64,000 nt of DNA from Troglohyphantes excavatus (GCA_963932185.1 OZ010666.1:60557619-60621618); one strand, 5' to 3'. Numbered from the stretch's first letter, positions 47,801 through 62,800 are shown. Program-made: numbers and translations. The notes: generated from the sequence alone by a model not told the origin.

Positions 47801-50800
47801 CCAACCGGACTACCACGTTTCCTTAAGGGTTCGCGTCCCTCTGGTTGAGAAACGCTGCTCTAGTCAAAGAGAAACTGGTGTATGAAAGGGAAATAGAAGT
47901 AGAGAAAAAATATGTGAAAAAGCAATAGGGTAAAGAGAAATAGAACATTATGTCAAAAATAACAGTAGGATACAAAGAAAAATAGAAGTATTCAAAAATA
48001 TAAGGTAGTTGGGAAAGTGACGGGAGTTAGATAAACAACATGACGAAGGTAAAGATAAAAAGAAACGACATCTAATAAACATCAATAGAAAACCATAAAG
48101 GTAAAAAAGGAAAGCACAATAAACAGTGGATAAAGAAAAAAAAAGAACACCAAGGAAAAGATAAATAAAGGCCAAATATTGAAGTACAGATCGTATCTCG
48201 TACACATACCTCTTTGATGTGATCCTCCGTCAGAATTTCGGAGGGGCTGAGAAGATCGGGGAGGGGAAGCTCCAGCTCTGAGTAGTCTATCTTCTCCATT
48301 TCACCCAACGACAGAACCTGCAAAACGAATAAATTCAATTTATTATATAAAATACTACTTACTAAAATACTATGGGTACTCCCACTTGGGCTTGAGTGAT
48401 CACTTTAGCCTGAGTGGTAGAGTATAGGCGTATGGCAGAATGTCCTCGGTTCGATTCCGAGTGGTAGCCAAAACATGCACTGCGCTACATTGGTGACTTC
48501 TGGAACCTTCGTACAAACACCTGCGGCACCCACATTGAATCAACCACCACAATTTCAACCACTGTCAACCATTCGTTCCTTAGTCCGACTCACTGAGAGG
48601 ATACTGTGGGGTCACTTTAAGTATCCTATACTCCCACTTAGGTTTGAGTGATCACTTTAGCCTGACTGGTAGAGTATAGACGTATCATGCAGAAGGTGAT
48701 CGGTTCGATTCCGAGTGACGGCCTAAAAGTACATGGCACTACAAATCACTTGAGTATTAAAACCAAATATTACAAAGAAGCATGTTGATATATTGTTCTT
48801 ATAGTCTCTTTGATTTTAACATTAAAATATCACAATGGAAAATGTAGTTTGATTAATATTCTCCATTATCATAATCAAATATATACGTATGATAACTGAA
48901 CCTTTGCAAATTGATCTGTTGAAACATTTTACGACATGTCTTATGTTTTTTTTCGGTTTGCACGATTAACAATCAAATACAAAAAACACTACTAAGCTGA
49001 TCGTATCCTTAAGATTGACATAAATTTACAAAATCATACAGAACATCCGCAAGTCATTAGCAGTTTCGGAAACAACAAATACGATATGACTGGACAGAAA
49101 TATCTTTGCTGTGGGTTCAAATGATCAAAGACATTATTTCATGCATGGGTGCAGCAAAACAAAACATTTAAGAAAAGCTATTTGTATTACACTTACATCT
49201 GACGGTATTGGAGTAGTCAACATCATGATTTTTCCAAAAAGTTCCGTAATTTTCTTAAGCATGTTTTCAAAGGTATCGTGGTAGGTTCAATACTTGAAAA
49301 TGTTATTTTAACATGGAGCAGCTTCACGAGAGTAAAAAAACGGTAGCGATTACCACTTGTATATAAACGTCGGAATGCAGTTAAACTTAAAGTAGCAAGA
49401 TGCAATAGATAACAACACACATTGGCAAATAGATATGTTACTATCGTACGTACTTTGTCAGTTTCTGAGAAAATGAGGCGATTCTGACTCAGAAAGGATC
49501 CGTAGACACGAAATAAACTTATCTATTTGAACAACGTACCATGTGGCGAAAAATACCATGTAAGGTTTTTGAAAAATGTAATAATAAAAATATATCAGAA
49601 GCATTCAAAGAAAAGAATCAAATGACTCTCCTAATATTTATGAAATGCCATTGCTAGTTACATCAGATGTCTTTCAACATTTGAGTCATCTATAAAAATA
49701 AATGAAAGTGTTTGTCTGCGGATCGCAAAACACATACTTCCTCCTGCGTATAAAAGGCTGAAACTTTACAATATAAGTACTAGTCGTCCTCAATATGTAC
49801 ACCGGAGGTTCGGACTTGTAAAATTCCATTTAGATTTTAAATGATTTTAACGATTTTGGAAATATTACATAATGAAACATGTTAAAAAAATATTTCCAAG
49901 ATTCTAGAATGTATCTTTGTAGTTCAATCGCAAAGCGCAAGACTGTGGAATAATAGTTTGCGGGTTTGAGTCCCGGATGGGGCAACTTTAGTTTTTTTTT
50001 AATGCATATGCCTTCAAGTATTCCCAAACAGATAGTTTTTCAAAAACGAAAAATCGATACTAAAAATTGATACTTCTCTCAACTAAAATATTTTCTTTAT
50101 GATTCGTTAAATTAAGATCATTGGTTCAGGTATCTACGGCATACTTTTTATTAAATGAGCATTATACAAAAACTAGGATGTGCAATAATACATAACTTTA
50201 TTTTAACCTCTATCGAAATTCGCTTTCATTCCACTTACATTTCATTTCATTTCGGTACGAGCAACAACTTTATCAACTGTATGGTTACTTGATATGACTC
50301 GCGCTAAGGATACACAATTGGCGATAGCAACTGTACGGTATCTGAATTACTTTTTTTGGTTTGTCTCAAATTATTAAGTTTTTTTCTAATTTCCTTTAAT
50401 ATTATATACGACAGAAATTCGAAAAATGGTAAATTACAAAGGATTCATATATTCATGATTAGCATGTCGTTGCTTCAGTAGTAATATCACGCAAGTCCAA
50501 AAATGTAAACAAAACAATTTTTACTTTGTTTTATTTAGATAACAAAGGAAGGTTTTGTTATTGCATTAAGTATTATGAAACACTCCATAAAGAGGTCTAA
50601 ATTTATCTCTTCGACATACAGTTCTAATTGAAGTTACTATACAAACATCGAAAAGTTTTGTTCGTTTCCCGGAAAATTGTGATTTTTAACTTATGGGGTT
50701 TCGCGGCTTAAGCAATGGTATATAAATTTCTATAGATCCATATTTAAAATAATCGTATTAACATTTAAAAACAAATGCAAAATGCCACAGCAATTTCAGG

Positions 50801-53800
50801 TAAAATCATTCTAACTTTTTTTTTTAACAATTCCAAGACAACCGAAATCGAACAATCAAACCATCGGCACAAATACCCAAAAAGTATTAAATCGAAGTTT
50901 TAATCAGGATGATAATACTTTTTCAATGCATTTAGTTTAGGTTACAGAAGCATAAAAATCTTAACGTTTTTCGTACGTAAAACAACTAAATATTAAAGAA
51001 TTACAATGTAAGAAAACGGCTTTTCATACATTTCGCAATCGGCGGGTGAAATACACCAACGAACTCCAAATGTTGATACACATGCTGGCAGTGGAAATTA
51101 AGTACCTCGAACATCCACAAAAACGCATAATAAGACAAGTAATGAAGGTTTTTCGATATGACTGAATCAATAATGCTCAAAATATGTCTGCGTTCTGGAT
51201 ATCCGTTGATCAACTATCTGAAAATAGTTTCTCAATATGCAGGAAATATGCAATACGCAGGAAATGCCCCACTTTTTTTTTTAATTTCTTGTATAGACAA
51301 AACGCAGAGTAGCCAAAATTTAGCAAAGGGAGCCGTGTACTTCAAAAGGAAAAAAATCATTTTAAAGCTGTTTCGGAAAAATTATTAAACAATCGGTGTA
51401 AATCTTTGTTAATTCTAGGAGAGTTGGTACCCTTTATAATGGCAATGTTAAACATGTTAAGTACTTTTTTTTCTCACAAACTAATTTTTGTAAGTGTCCA
51501 ATTTTTTTTTTCAGAGTATTTAACAGATACTTGATTTATTATTAAAGTGAAATTTTTATTTGAAATCAATCATTTTTTTACTTTAAAATGCATTTTTCTC
51601 AATGCGACGCCCTTGCAACAACCTTCTGTGCTTCAGAAAATATTACTATAGAAGTTCCTTTAGAAGTATTTGTATTTAATGGTCTGAGATATTGTATTGT
51701 TTTTACAAACATCATTTTTTTTGTTAGCATTTATTTTGGTCTAAATTTATTCGCCGGTGACAGCGGTCGAATGCAATGTTATCCAATTAGAATTTTTTAC
51801 ATAGTCCGGTCCGGTATTGTATTCTTAACATTGCATCCGGTGCCATGCTACGGTGTGTGAAAAACCGACAATACTCTTAAATCCGGGTACCCGTTATCGC
51901 CCCTAAAAAAATTCAAAATCAATCCAGTATAAATTCCCTAACTTACTCCATAATATATATATTTCAAGATTCCATTTTAAAGTTATGTGATGAAAGAAGA
52001 GTAAGGGGCTTGCCTCAGCAGAAAACAATAATAAAGACACTCACCTGAATTTCACTCTCGCCATGTAGTAATCTACGCAAGCCCGCTACGTACGTATCAA
52101 AAAAGATCCTTAAGCCCATTTAATGATGTTTCATTCTGAACGAGCTACAAAGTGTTTGCCCATCTGCGTCCCGACTAACACACACGCCCAGTGCGCTCTA
52201 TTCCCAATGGTACAATTTCATTACAACCTATCGAGAAACGACAGCAATAAACTGGTCATCGTTTAATGTTTTCTCTATTTTTATGGTTCGAATATCGTCA
52301 ATATACAAGTTAAAAGTTCAACTGAATATTGTTTTCTTTGTTTTGGCCTTATGGAATTTTAAATAAATTAAAAGTCACGGTATCAGCTTTGTCGTCATTT
52401 CTTTACTGCATTACCCGTCCCCCACGTAATTGTTGTAATGGATGTTTTCAAAGGTAAATGTCATTAACCCTCTGCACTCCGCTGTGCCCTTTCAGAGGAC
52501 AACATAAACAGTTCTTTCTATTACCTGTTCTTTAAAATTAACTAGAACAGCATCTTGTGGTTAGGAAACATCGATTTTTTTCAACTTGTCCTCTTGAAGA
52601 TCCTAAACAGATTAAGTTTTCCCCTTTACGATCTTAAAAAATTCATGGGAAAAAGAACAGAAAGCGAAATAACTGTTCCGTAGAAAAACGCAAATGTCAA
52701 AGATGTTCTTGTTTCAAAGATAATAGCTGGTTGAACTTACGACACATTAGAGCTGCACAATGGGATATTGATAACGGTTTTAGGTGGAGAAAGACCCAAG
52801 AGCACTACCTCGCAAACTTTATTCATGGTCGGAATTTCTTAGGAAATAAATGATTTTTTAGAAGTGCATTTTAAATTTCTTAAATTTTTTTCTTTGTTCG
52901 TTTTTTTTATAATATGTATTAAATTACTAACAGGATATAGTGACTCTGCCGTAAGAAACGAGTAGTAAGAACTGGCAATACTCAAACAGCTTATTGTTTC
53001 AAACTTTGGTTTGGTTAATTAACGTCGCACTAGAGCTGCACAGTGGGCTATTGGCGACGGTTCGGAGTCTATTTCGAAGGAAAGTCCTGGGACCGTTGTT
53101 TTGTATTTGTGAACAATGGTCAGATGACAAGGACAACACCTGATCTGGCACCCAACGCAACCTCAATAGGCGTCAAACATTGGACCTTGATCAGATGTAT
53201 CGTGGACCAGTTCCGTATACACACCAGTATAATCTGTTGGATGTTCTAGACGACTTTCTAGTATTTTTTAGCGAAGCTGGCAACCTTCCAATCGCACTGC
53301 TTTTTTTACTTTTCTTTGTCAAGTCCATCGCACGGGTTCGAACTAGCAATCATCTGATTACTAGCTGAAAGTCTTTATCCACTGGGCAACAGAAGGCCCC
53401 TCTCAAACATTGAAATAAAGACATTTTACGAGTTTGGCTGGTTAAATAACGTCGCACAGATGACAATTAATGGACATGTATATATCATAAATCAAGCTAA
53501 AAAACAACAGAACGAACATTTAGTAAACACTTAATTTTGCAGAATTTTGCAGAATTTTTTTTATTTAACCCTGGACTTACAAGGTTATTGCCCGATGACA
53601 ATAACAACACAAAGTCAGAATGGGGTCACTGGTAACCTCTACCCCTTGCGATTTTAAGGTTAATTGATTAAGAACTTAGGTATTCACTACATTGAATAAT
53701 TTTCTATTATTCAAATCTCTAAAGTATGAATAGCAGCTGAAAGAAACCCATGTAAACGATCTTTTCTTTTTTAAATTGAAAATAATGTCTATTAATATTT

Positions 53801-56800
53801 TATTTTTTACAAATAGTGTACATGTCACCCTGAGTAACACTTTCAAAACTTTTTCTCTGTCATTTAACAGCAATAATTCCATTGTTTTAGAAAATGTTTC
53901 TAAACAAGCGGAGTAAAATTCTAAAAACTTTCTTATCAATAGTGCGAGGTATTGCGGCATAAGGGGAAAACATTTTTAGACTCATTTTCTTATCTCAGAA
54001 ACTTGGGCGCGAACAAGAAGTATTGCTGCAAATGGAAGCAATTGAAAAGTTGATGAAACGGGAGCTCGTTAATTAACACGATCTCTCGTTAATTGCACGA
54101 TTACTTGCAAGATTCGGGAAATGATTAGGAAAACAAGTTTTCAATTCATCAACGAAAAAACAAATCTAAACATATGTAAAAGTTATCAAATGCTCAAGTT
54201 TATTGTTTTGAGTTAATTCAGTAGGGGGATATTGAAATAGAAAGTACCCCTTTAAGTGCCCTACCTTGTTAAAGAAAAAAATATATAAAATACATTATAT
54301 TTTTTTCATACGGATAACTAACTGTCGAGAAGTCAATAACCATCTCCAGACATATATAATACTATCTGTTTGGCCCCCCCGCATTACTGGGAACCCATTA
54401 AAGCATACAGTATATATTAAAATAAAATTTGAGTGCCCCCTCCCCGTCGGGATTTGATCCCGCAACGTTTTGGGTAAAAATTCACTGTACGGTCATCCTT
54501 GGCGACTTTTTCAAAATCTCGCCGAAAGTCGCCATTCTGTCCGAAGTCCCACGCGCTGCCGTATGAGCTACAAAGGCACATACATTTCAGATGGATCCCC
54601 AAAGTATTTTTTTAAATGCTTCTGAAATATTGTAACATTTGTTTAAAACATTTAACACGCTCGCTGTCGGCCACGCATTAGCGCGTGATACGCTCTTCAA
54701 AAGAACACGATAAAGGCATTAGTCTACTTGCATCCTTTTAGACGCTAACAGTGATTGTGTTAAAAAAAAACTAAATGGAATTGTCTCAGGTGCACATAAA
54801 TAGTCCTTATACATAAATTGTCAGTTTTTATACGAACATAAAGTAGGTGTTTTGCAATCCACGGATAACGTTCTTTTTTTATATTATAGATGCAAAGTTA
54901 TATACGTAGTAATAGATAATTAAAAAAGTTCCGGTCAATTGACGTCTACACTTAACAATGGATATAAACAAATATATTTTTATCAGATTGTGTCAAACAG
55001 TAGGATGTATTGTATCTAAAATTCTATATCCCAACATATCTTTCAGCTGGTTGGATTGGATCAATTCTAATAAATGAAATATAAGAGTGAGATTAAGTAA
55101 ATGTTTTGAGTTATATATCTTTTAACCCAAATTCAGTTTTGGAAGATACCAGTTAACATTTTTTTAACACGAATAAAACTATTTCTAAGTTCTAATCGCT
55201 CTTCCGACGTTGGGTTTCGCTTTTCTTATCATGTGTGCATGGAAGCATTGTTCTATTGTTTTTACCCTTGTCAACAATCCCGATGCGAAAAAGGCCTGCT
55301 CCATCCTGTGCGTTGCTAATAAAAGATATCGCACATAAAGGATTTACGCCCTACATTCTACCATACGATTCTGAAAAAGGGAAACGCGAGCTGAGATAAT
55401 TTTGCAGCGTATTCGACAAAATTAAAAATACATAAAGGCTTAGCGTTTGTTTGTTTTTAATAGCAACAGCAATTTTCCCATTTTGCGCCAGAACTGAATT
55501 TAAATAGAAGTGGAATAGAAATTTAAGGGTTTGTAAATACAATTCCACGTGCTGATATTTATATAACAGCGTCATGTACTTGTTTTACGTTTGTTATAGC
55601 CTTAGTCGTTTCCTTAGAAATCATACTAAAATTATTTATAGATATTTATTTAATCAAAGTGAAATAATTCATTTTTTTTGTCCTTTCCGGCTATATACAT
55701 GACAGTGTGGTAGGTAGACAACATGTGAGCGTATGCAGTTTTATTTTATTTAATGTTATGGCCGGAAAGTAAGGAAAAAAATGTGTTTTACTTCGAGTGA
55801 AAAGATGCTAGTGAAAGAAAGATGTTTTTGCTATGCAATGTGTATGTGTTAAGATGATCGTTTCTTTTAAAACTCTAGTCAAATGCGAGTTGGTTCTTGA
55901 AGGGTTCAATGAAAAAAAAAAGCGTATTAAATCATGATGTGTAATAAGTGACGATCCTTAACAAGAATACCCTTGTTTTTTCCAATTTCGTCCTACCTCC
56001 AATTCGATTCTTGGATTGTGCCTCTCAGGCTCAGAGCGAGATTTACATTGTTAAGGTTTGATTTTAGCTGCCAAAGATAATTTTTTTTAAAGAAAAAGCA
56101 CATAAAATATTTTTTACTGTGAACAAAATAATACTATTTTAACAAACTTATTACAATTACATATCGTTCCTATTAGTCTTACAAACGAGAAGTATATATT
56201 CAAAATGTGTTTAGTCCAAAGTTCCTTAAAATTATATTATTACATCACTTAATTAGCCTTTGAGTATTTTTGAAGAGCCCATTTTATTCATCGCAAACAT
56301 CCAAAACACCTCTTGTCCCTTTACAATTAACTTACAAAGATTGCAATCTATACACGAGTTCATGAAAGTTTATGAAAGTTATTCGCTTTTTTTTTTCTAC
56401 GGATCACTTTATATTTTTTACTCCTAATATAAATTTTAATTACCTAAACAATACATTAACCCTTTGAAGTCGATATCTTTTTAGTTCGGGATAACCAGAA
56501 ACTCGAGATGATTTTCCATACTTTTGGTGAATTACTTTCAGCTAATCAGCGCATCAAACAAAGTGCTGCCGGAGAGTCATCTCTCAACCGCACACACAAA
56601 TGGTTAATTTACTCGTATATAAACTTTTCACGTATATACTTATTGATATATTGATAATTGTCCACTTGATTCCATTTAATTGAATCCAAAATCGATTCTG
56701 TGGGTTAGATTCTAAGTATTTTATTATTGATTCTGTTTGGCTTTCTTTATGTTTTGATGGACCGGAAACACCAAACTGTGATCATTTACTTAATTGCACA

Positions 56801-59800
56801 GTACAACTCAAATGGTCTTTCATTTTTGGAGCTAACATCACTTTGGAATAGAATTTCTTTGAATTATAATCGCTGCATTTTAATTAAAAATATGCTGCTT
56901 TCTTCATTTCCAAATACATGTTTGCGGATTTGATTGATTGATACATTTTGTTATACTTATTTTAAAATATACGACCGCACAAGTTAAATTAGAAACTTTC
57001 GACTAACTCTAATTAAGACAGTTTAAAAGAGTCGTGTGACTGTTTAGCACTTTGACCGGCGAAAGAAATATAGAAAGTGTAAAGTTTTTTTTTCACTGCT
57101 AGGGAAATTACATCATTTTCAGTAGAAGTAATAACATTTTAAATTACCTTATTACAGAAATATTTAAAATGTGTATGTGCATTATTGAGGAAATAAAAGA
57201 TCCACAAACTGATATATGCGCACCACATTGATACAAAGTTAATTTTTTAAATATAAAGCGTTATATTGAGAAACGCAACTTCTACCAATTTTCCCAACGT
57301 TTTTAAACAGTGCAAAATAGGACTTTAATGTAATTGGTTATTTTTAATTTTTATATTCAGCTATTAAGTTTTTTACGTTGACAATTGAATGAGTGAGATT
57401 AAAAAGGAAAAGATTCCACGGAAATCTAATTTGAATATTTCGCTTTTTAATATCACACATTCAATTAAATTACTTCTTGGAAACCATTATGTTAAACCTG
57501 TTATAGTTCATTTACAAATTACCTAAAAAATATGAAAATTCTTGATTTTCAATGAGTAGTAACTAATATTTAATATGTGTTTAAATTAAACTTTTTAAAT
57601 ATTTTTTTTATTTCAACTTTTCGGCTGAAGGAAGCACGTAAAAAAAAGTAAAGTTCTTTAATTTTCTTAATGAATGTCTTATGAATTGTCATAGTTGTTT
57701 TTTTTTAACATTCCTTTCTCTATACTTTTAAACCAAAAATATGGAAAAGTTAAACTTTTATATATCCTTCATGGCTGACTTTTTCACATTCGAGTAGATT
57801 TTACAGAGTTTAAACTGAATAAAAGACAACAAAATACCAAGGCTACAAGGACGTTTGAAAATCACGTATTTTTGCACGCGCAGCAGAAGTCAATGTGATG
57901 GGTTTAGAATAAGTGCTCACGTAGGATCTTTTATTGAAAAACCGTTTTTCTACTCGAAAGTCGGTTACACGTGTGCCAAAACGGGAGTTTTCAACGTCCG
58001 TAGAGCTTTCACCAAACAAAGTTTCCCTTCCAAAACAAATGTGTTATAATAACAAACTCTAGGTACAAAAGTTAAGGTATATTTAGCTTACAGAGAATAT
58101 CAGGGATCATATTCAGCTATTGTTGTGTTGTCTATGTTTTAAATTAACTTAATTCAAATATCCATAATCAAAATCCCTTAAGTTGATATAGAATTATAAG
58201 TATCCATAATAATTATCGCATTTTATACAGGATAGTCACAAATTGTTGGGAAATGGTCATTGTTTGGCCGTTTAACTATCTTAATGAACCATTCTTTTTA
58301 TTATATTTTAACTACTTGGTTTGTTGCTATTAAAACTCAGTGATTTGTTAAAAATATAAGCGATTTCGCTTATATTTTAGACAAATCACCGAGTGAATAA
58401 GTAGTGTTCCATTATGCCAATACAGCTAAATATGAAACTGTCAAACAATGATCACCGCCCAACAATTTGTGACCACCCTGTACAAGCAAAAATAGTCGCA
58501 TAACCAATATAAAGCAGAATTATGGCAATAATTAAAATTTACCTTCGGCCTATCTTTGATAGGTTCATGCCTAAATATTGATACTTCAGACCGCACATCT
58601 TCCGTAATAGGCAATGAACCTTCCTCAGTTTCCGACCGACTTTTTTTATAGATGAACACCTGCGACTGCTCCCCGTCGTCAACGGCACGAACGAAAAGTA
58701 TGTGCATATCGTTACTTAATTTGCTGGAAATAGTGGCGCCAACATGGCAAAGTTTCCTCAAGTCTCCCCACATATTTTTCAAGACGCCGACGCTCATTTC
58801 GCGAGCTTCGAGTCTGACGGCACGTGCTACTCGGACGAAAACCGATATCGGTATATACCTTGAGGACTATCGGCTGCAGCAGCGAATCCGATATCGGTGC
58901 TTTTAAGATTATCAGCATGCGACAAAATTTAATGAAGGACTATCAGCAGCCTTGTTGAGAAAACAATGGTGTGAGTCACTTTTGAGGTGATGGAAAATAT
59001 TCGAATTTGTAGTTAAGAATTTTTGGTTGGAACTGAAGGAATCGTTAAGGTACTGATATTGACAATCTAATTAAATAGGCAGGGCCGCCCTTAAGAGTGT
59101 GAAGCCACAGGCCATCCCCACAAAAGGCCCGAGCCTAGCAAAATTAAAAAGTGATCATTTGAAGGGGAATAAATTTCTACAACAAATTCTATTAATTTTT
59201 ATTTGCATTAGCTCATATCTAGGATATATCTGGCACCCAACGCCTTCAATAGACTTCGGGACTTTGGACCCAAATCAGATTTATCGTGCACCAGTCCCGT
59301 ATACACGCCGTTGATTTTTTGCGGATGTTCCGGACGACTTTTCTAGTACTTTGTAGCAAAGCTGGCAACCCTCCGATCACAAGATCACTACTTTTTACTT
59401 TTCTTTGTCATGTCCATCGCCTAGCAACGAACCAGGAACCATCGTATTCCCAGCTGACGCCTTTAACCGCTCGGCCACTCTTTCTTATTTACTTATCAAT
59501 GGATATTTTGTTTTTGAGATAATATACTTTTAAATGATATTTGTATACATTCAAGAATATAAAATACATTCTTAACCGAGAAAACAATCAAAAATAAATT
59601 TAGAAACCATCCAAAAATTTCAAACTATGAATTATTGATATTTTCTTTTTAACTTTCTGTCCCTTTTATAGTATTTTAAAAATAAAAAGATATAGTAACT
59701 TAAAATGCTATATCTTTTAATGCCATTTAAGATCAATATTATATTCCAGATTATAGGCGGCATCCAATATTTGAATTATTAAATGGAAAACATACACTAT

Positions 59801-62800
59801 TATTTACAATTACAAGCTTAAAATGCCAAAATATCAACACATAATCGACTAAAATCCCTATACTTCGGTTTCCTAACGAATTCTCGATATAAACCCTCAA
59901 TGTATAACGTCACTCTACCGCTTGGCCACATAAGTTGCAGGGCCACTTATTTTTAAATTAGTTATTATCAAACATTCTCTAAATTTGGTTGGTTTGGTAA
60001 ATTAACGTCGCACTAGAGCTGCACAGTGGGCTATTGGCGACGGTTCGGGGTCTATCTCGAAGTAAAGACCCGGGAACACATACACTTTCACACACACATT
60101 CATTCATTCATTCATACCTGCACCTCGTTATTTTAGAACCATGGTCATATGGTCAACGCAGATTAATTTTTGCAGATGTTCTGGACGACTTTTCTAGTAT
60201 TTTTGTAGCGAAGCCGGCAACCCTCCGATCACAAGATCACTACATTTTTACTTTTCTTTGTCAAGTCCATCGCGTGGGTTCGAACCACCAATCCTCGGAT
60301 TAGCAGCTGAACGCTTTAACCGCTCGGCCACGGAGGCCTCTCTCTAAATTTGAAATAATATGGCTGGTATTGTAAAGCGAATGTTTGAATATTTAACTAC
60401 ACATCATCATCATAGTTGAAATAACGCCGGACTAGAGCTACAAAATGGACTACTGGCGGCGATTAGGGATCTGTCTTGAAGAAAAGACCCTTGAAAACGG
60501 CCTCGTAATTTTGAACCATTCGCAGATGATCAACACTTCGTGACGCAAACAGGATCATATTTAACTAGATCAAATAATCAATCGCGAAATACTCAACTTT
60601 TGACAAACTATGTACATTTACTTATTACAAACGATATTTTAGTGCTCAAACGATATTTAAATTCTCTTCATAATTACTTTAAAAAATAAGTCGGTGTTAC
60701 ATGTCCAGAAATTTAAACTTTATACCGAAACATACGCGTGCGTTAGGTTTTCATTCATATTATGCATTTAATATGACGTATTGAAATTCTCCCAGAACAT
60801 CGTTTCAGTCCCACTGAAGCTTAAGGTTGCGATATCCAGTTTCTCCAGATCCAGGTTCCAGTTTTTAAATCAATGCACACAATTTTTACTATTCATAAGA
60901 ACAGCAAATTTTACAATATTTTTCTAATTTAATGATTTGAAATATACTTCAAATGATCTCTTTACAATTAAGATTTTTTTTTAATCTTAATACTTATGCA
61001 GGCAAAAGTATTTAAACTTCCAAGCTTGGAAAATAATTTTAGACTTACGTTTATCACTCACACGTCAGTAGGTAAAATATGACATTTTTTGTAACTGGAA
61101 AAATTGACTCTTTCCTGTATAGTATGAACTCGATAGTTGCATTGATTTAAAGTTTGAGAAACACCAACGTGGATGTTTTATTGATCAATAATATTTGTAG
61201 AAAAAAAAACCATTTTGATAAAATAAAACATGAAATCATTAATTACTCAAAGAAAGAAAAATATTTACCTAGTTAATAGACAGTATAACTGGAGGTGAAC
61301 TTGGCGTGGGTACTTTATGAGAGAATATACAAATTACGAACGATTATAGAGTTTACTATAAAGAGTTGTGGAATACGTTTTGTCCTGCATACTAATCAGT
61401 AGTTAATGGTAGGTGGCCTGCCTATTTTTAACCTAATTTTTTTTAAATGCCTTATCACTGCCAAATTTGCATCGTAATATTCAACTGTGATCTGGTTGGT
61501 TGATTCACGCAATATCAAAGCAGCATGAATAAGCCATTGATGACATGTCAGTATCTTATTACCAAGGTCATCATCTGACCATAGTTCAAAAATACGAGGC
61601 AGTATTCCCGAGTCTTTTCTTCAGGATAGACCCCAAACCGTCGCCAATAGCCCACTGTGCAGCTCTAGTGTGGTGTTAATTAATCAAATCAAACCAAACC
61701 AAACCAGCGACGTTAATAAACCAACCAGCTACTCCTAAGGATAGGGATCGGGGTCCAAAGTCCCGACGTCTATTGAAGGCGTTGGGTGCCAGTTCAGGTG
61801 TTTCCTCGTCATCTGACCATGGTTCTAAAATAACGAGGTGCATATATGAATGTGTGTGGGAATGTGTATGTGTTCCCGGGTCTTTCCTTCGAGATTGACC
61901 CCGAACCGTCGTGCACCAGTCCCGTATACACGCCGTTAATTTTTGCGGATGTTCTGGACGACTTTTCTAGTATTTTGTAGCGAAGCTGGCAGCCCTCCGA
62001 TCACAAGATCACTACTTTTACATGCTTTTCTTTGTCAAGTCCATCGCCTAGGTCCGAACCAGGAATCCTCGGATTCCCAGCTGACGCCTTTAACCGCTCG
62101 GCCACGGAGGCCTACCGCCATGTATAAGGGACTTGTTCACGTGGACCAACGTCCTGAAGCTTATTGAAATTACATCCAGTGCCAGCTCAAGTTTTGTCCT
62201 CGTCATCTGACCATTAATCAAAAATACGAGACAGTGTTCTCGATTATTTCCCCGAACCGTCACCAATATCCCACTGTGCAGCTTTAGTGTGACGGTAATT
62301 CAAAAAGCCAACCAATCTAATCCATAGCCAATCTCTAACTGACTTGCACAATTAGCGTCGCACTAAATCTACGTGCAAAAATTAGTTATTGGTGACAGCT
62401 CGGTTAAGAGAAGATGTTGATAAGTTGATTGAATTACGTCGGACTAGAGCTGCACAGTGGGTTATTGGCGAGGGTTATTGGCGGGGTCTACACGTTGTAA
62501 GGTTTTTGCGGATGACCAGGAACGCAGTTGGCAACTCTCCGATCGCAAGCGCCCTACACTGTCATAAACGATATTTGAACCCACAAGCCACCGATTGCAA
62601 GTCGAATACTTTTCCTCTGAACCACCGCTTGTATGCAATTTTGAATCACAGTCCGATAACGAGTGCAACATCTGAGCTGGTACCCCACTTTCCAACAAAC
62701 CACAGACGGTCAGCCACAATTGCACCACATATCATAACTATTCTCACCTCCCAGTCTCCCGGACTGATGCTCTTGAACCCAAAGTGCTCCTCCACCAACT

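Noticed and set aside
48412..48475. Functional tRNA gene
   Set aside because: B box is good but the acceptor and anticodon stems do not pair and the sequence is duplicated as a SINE.
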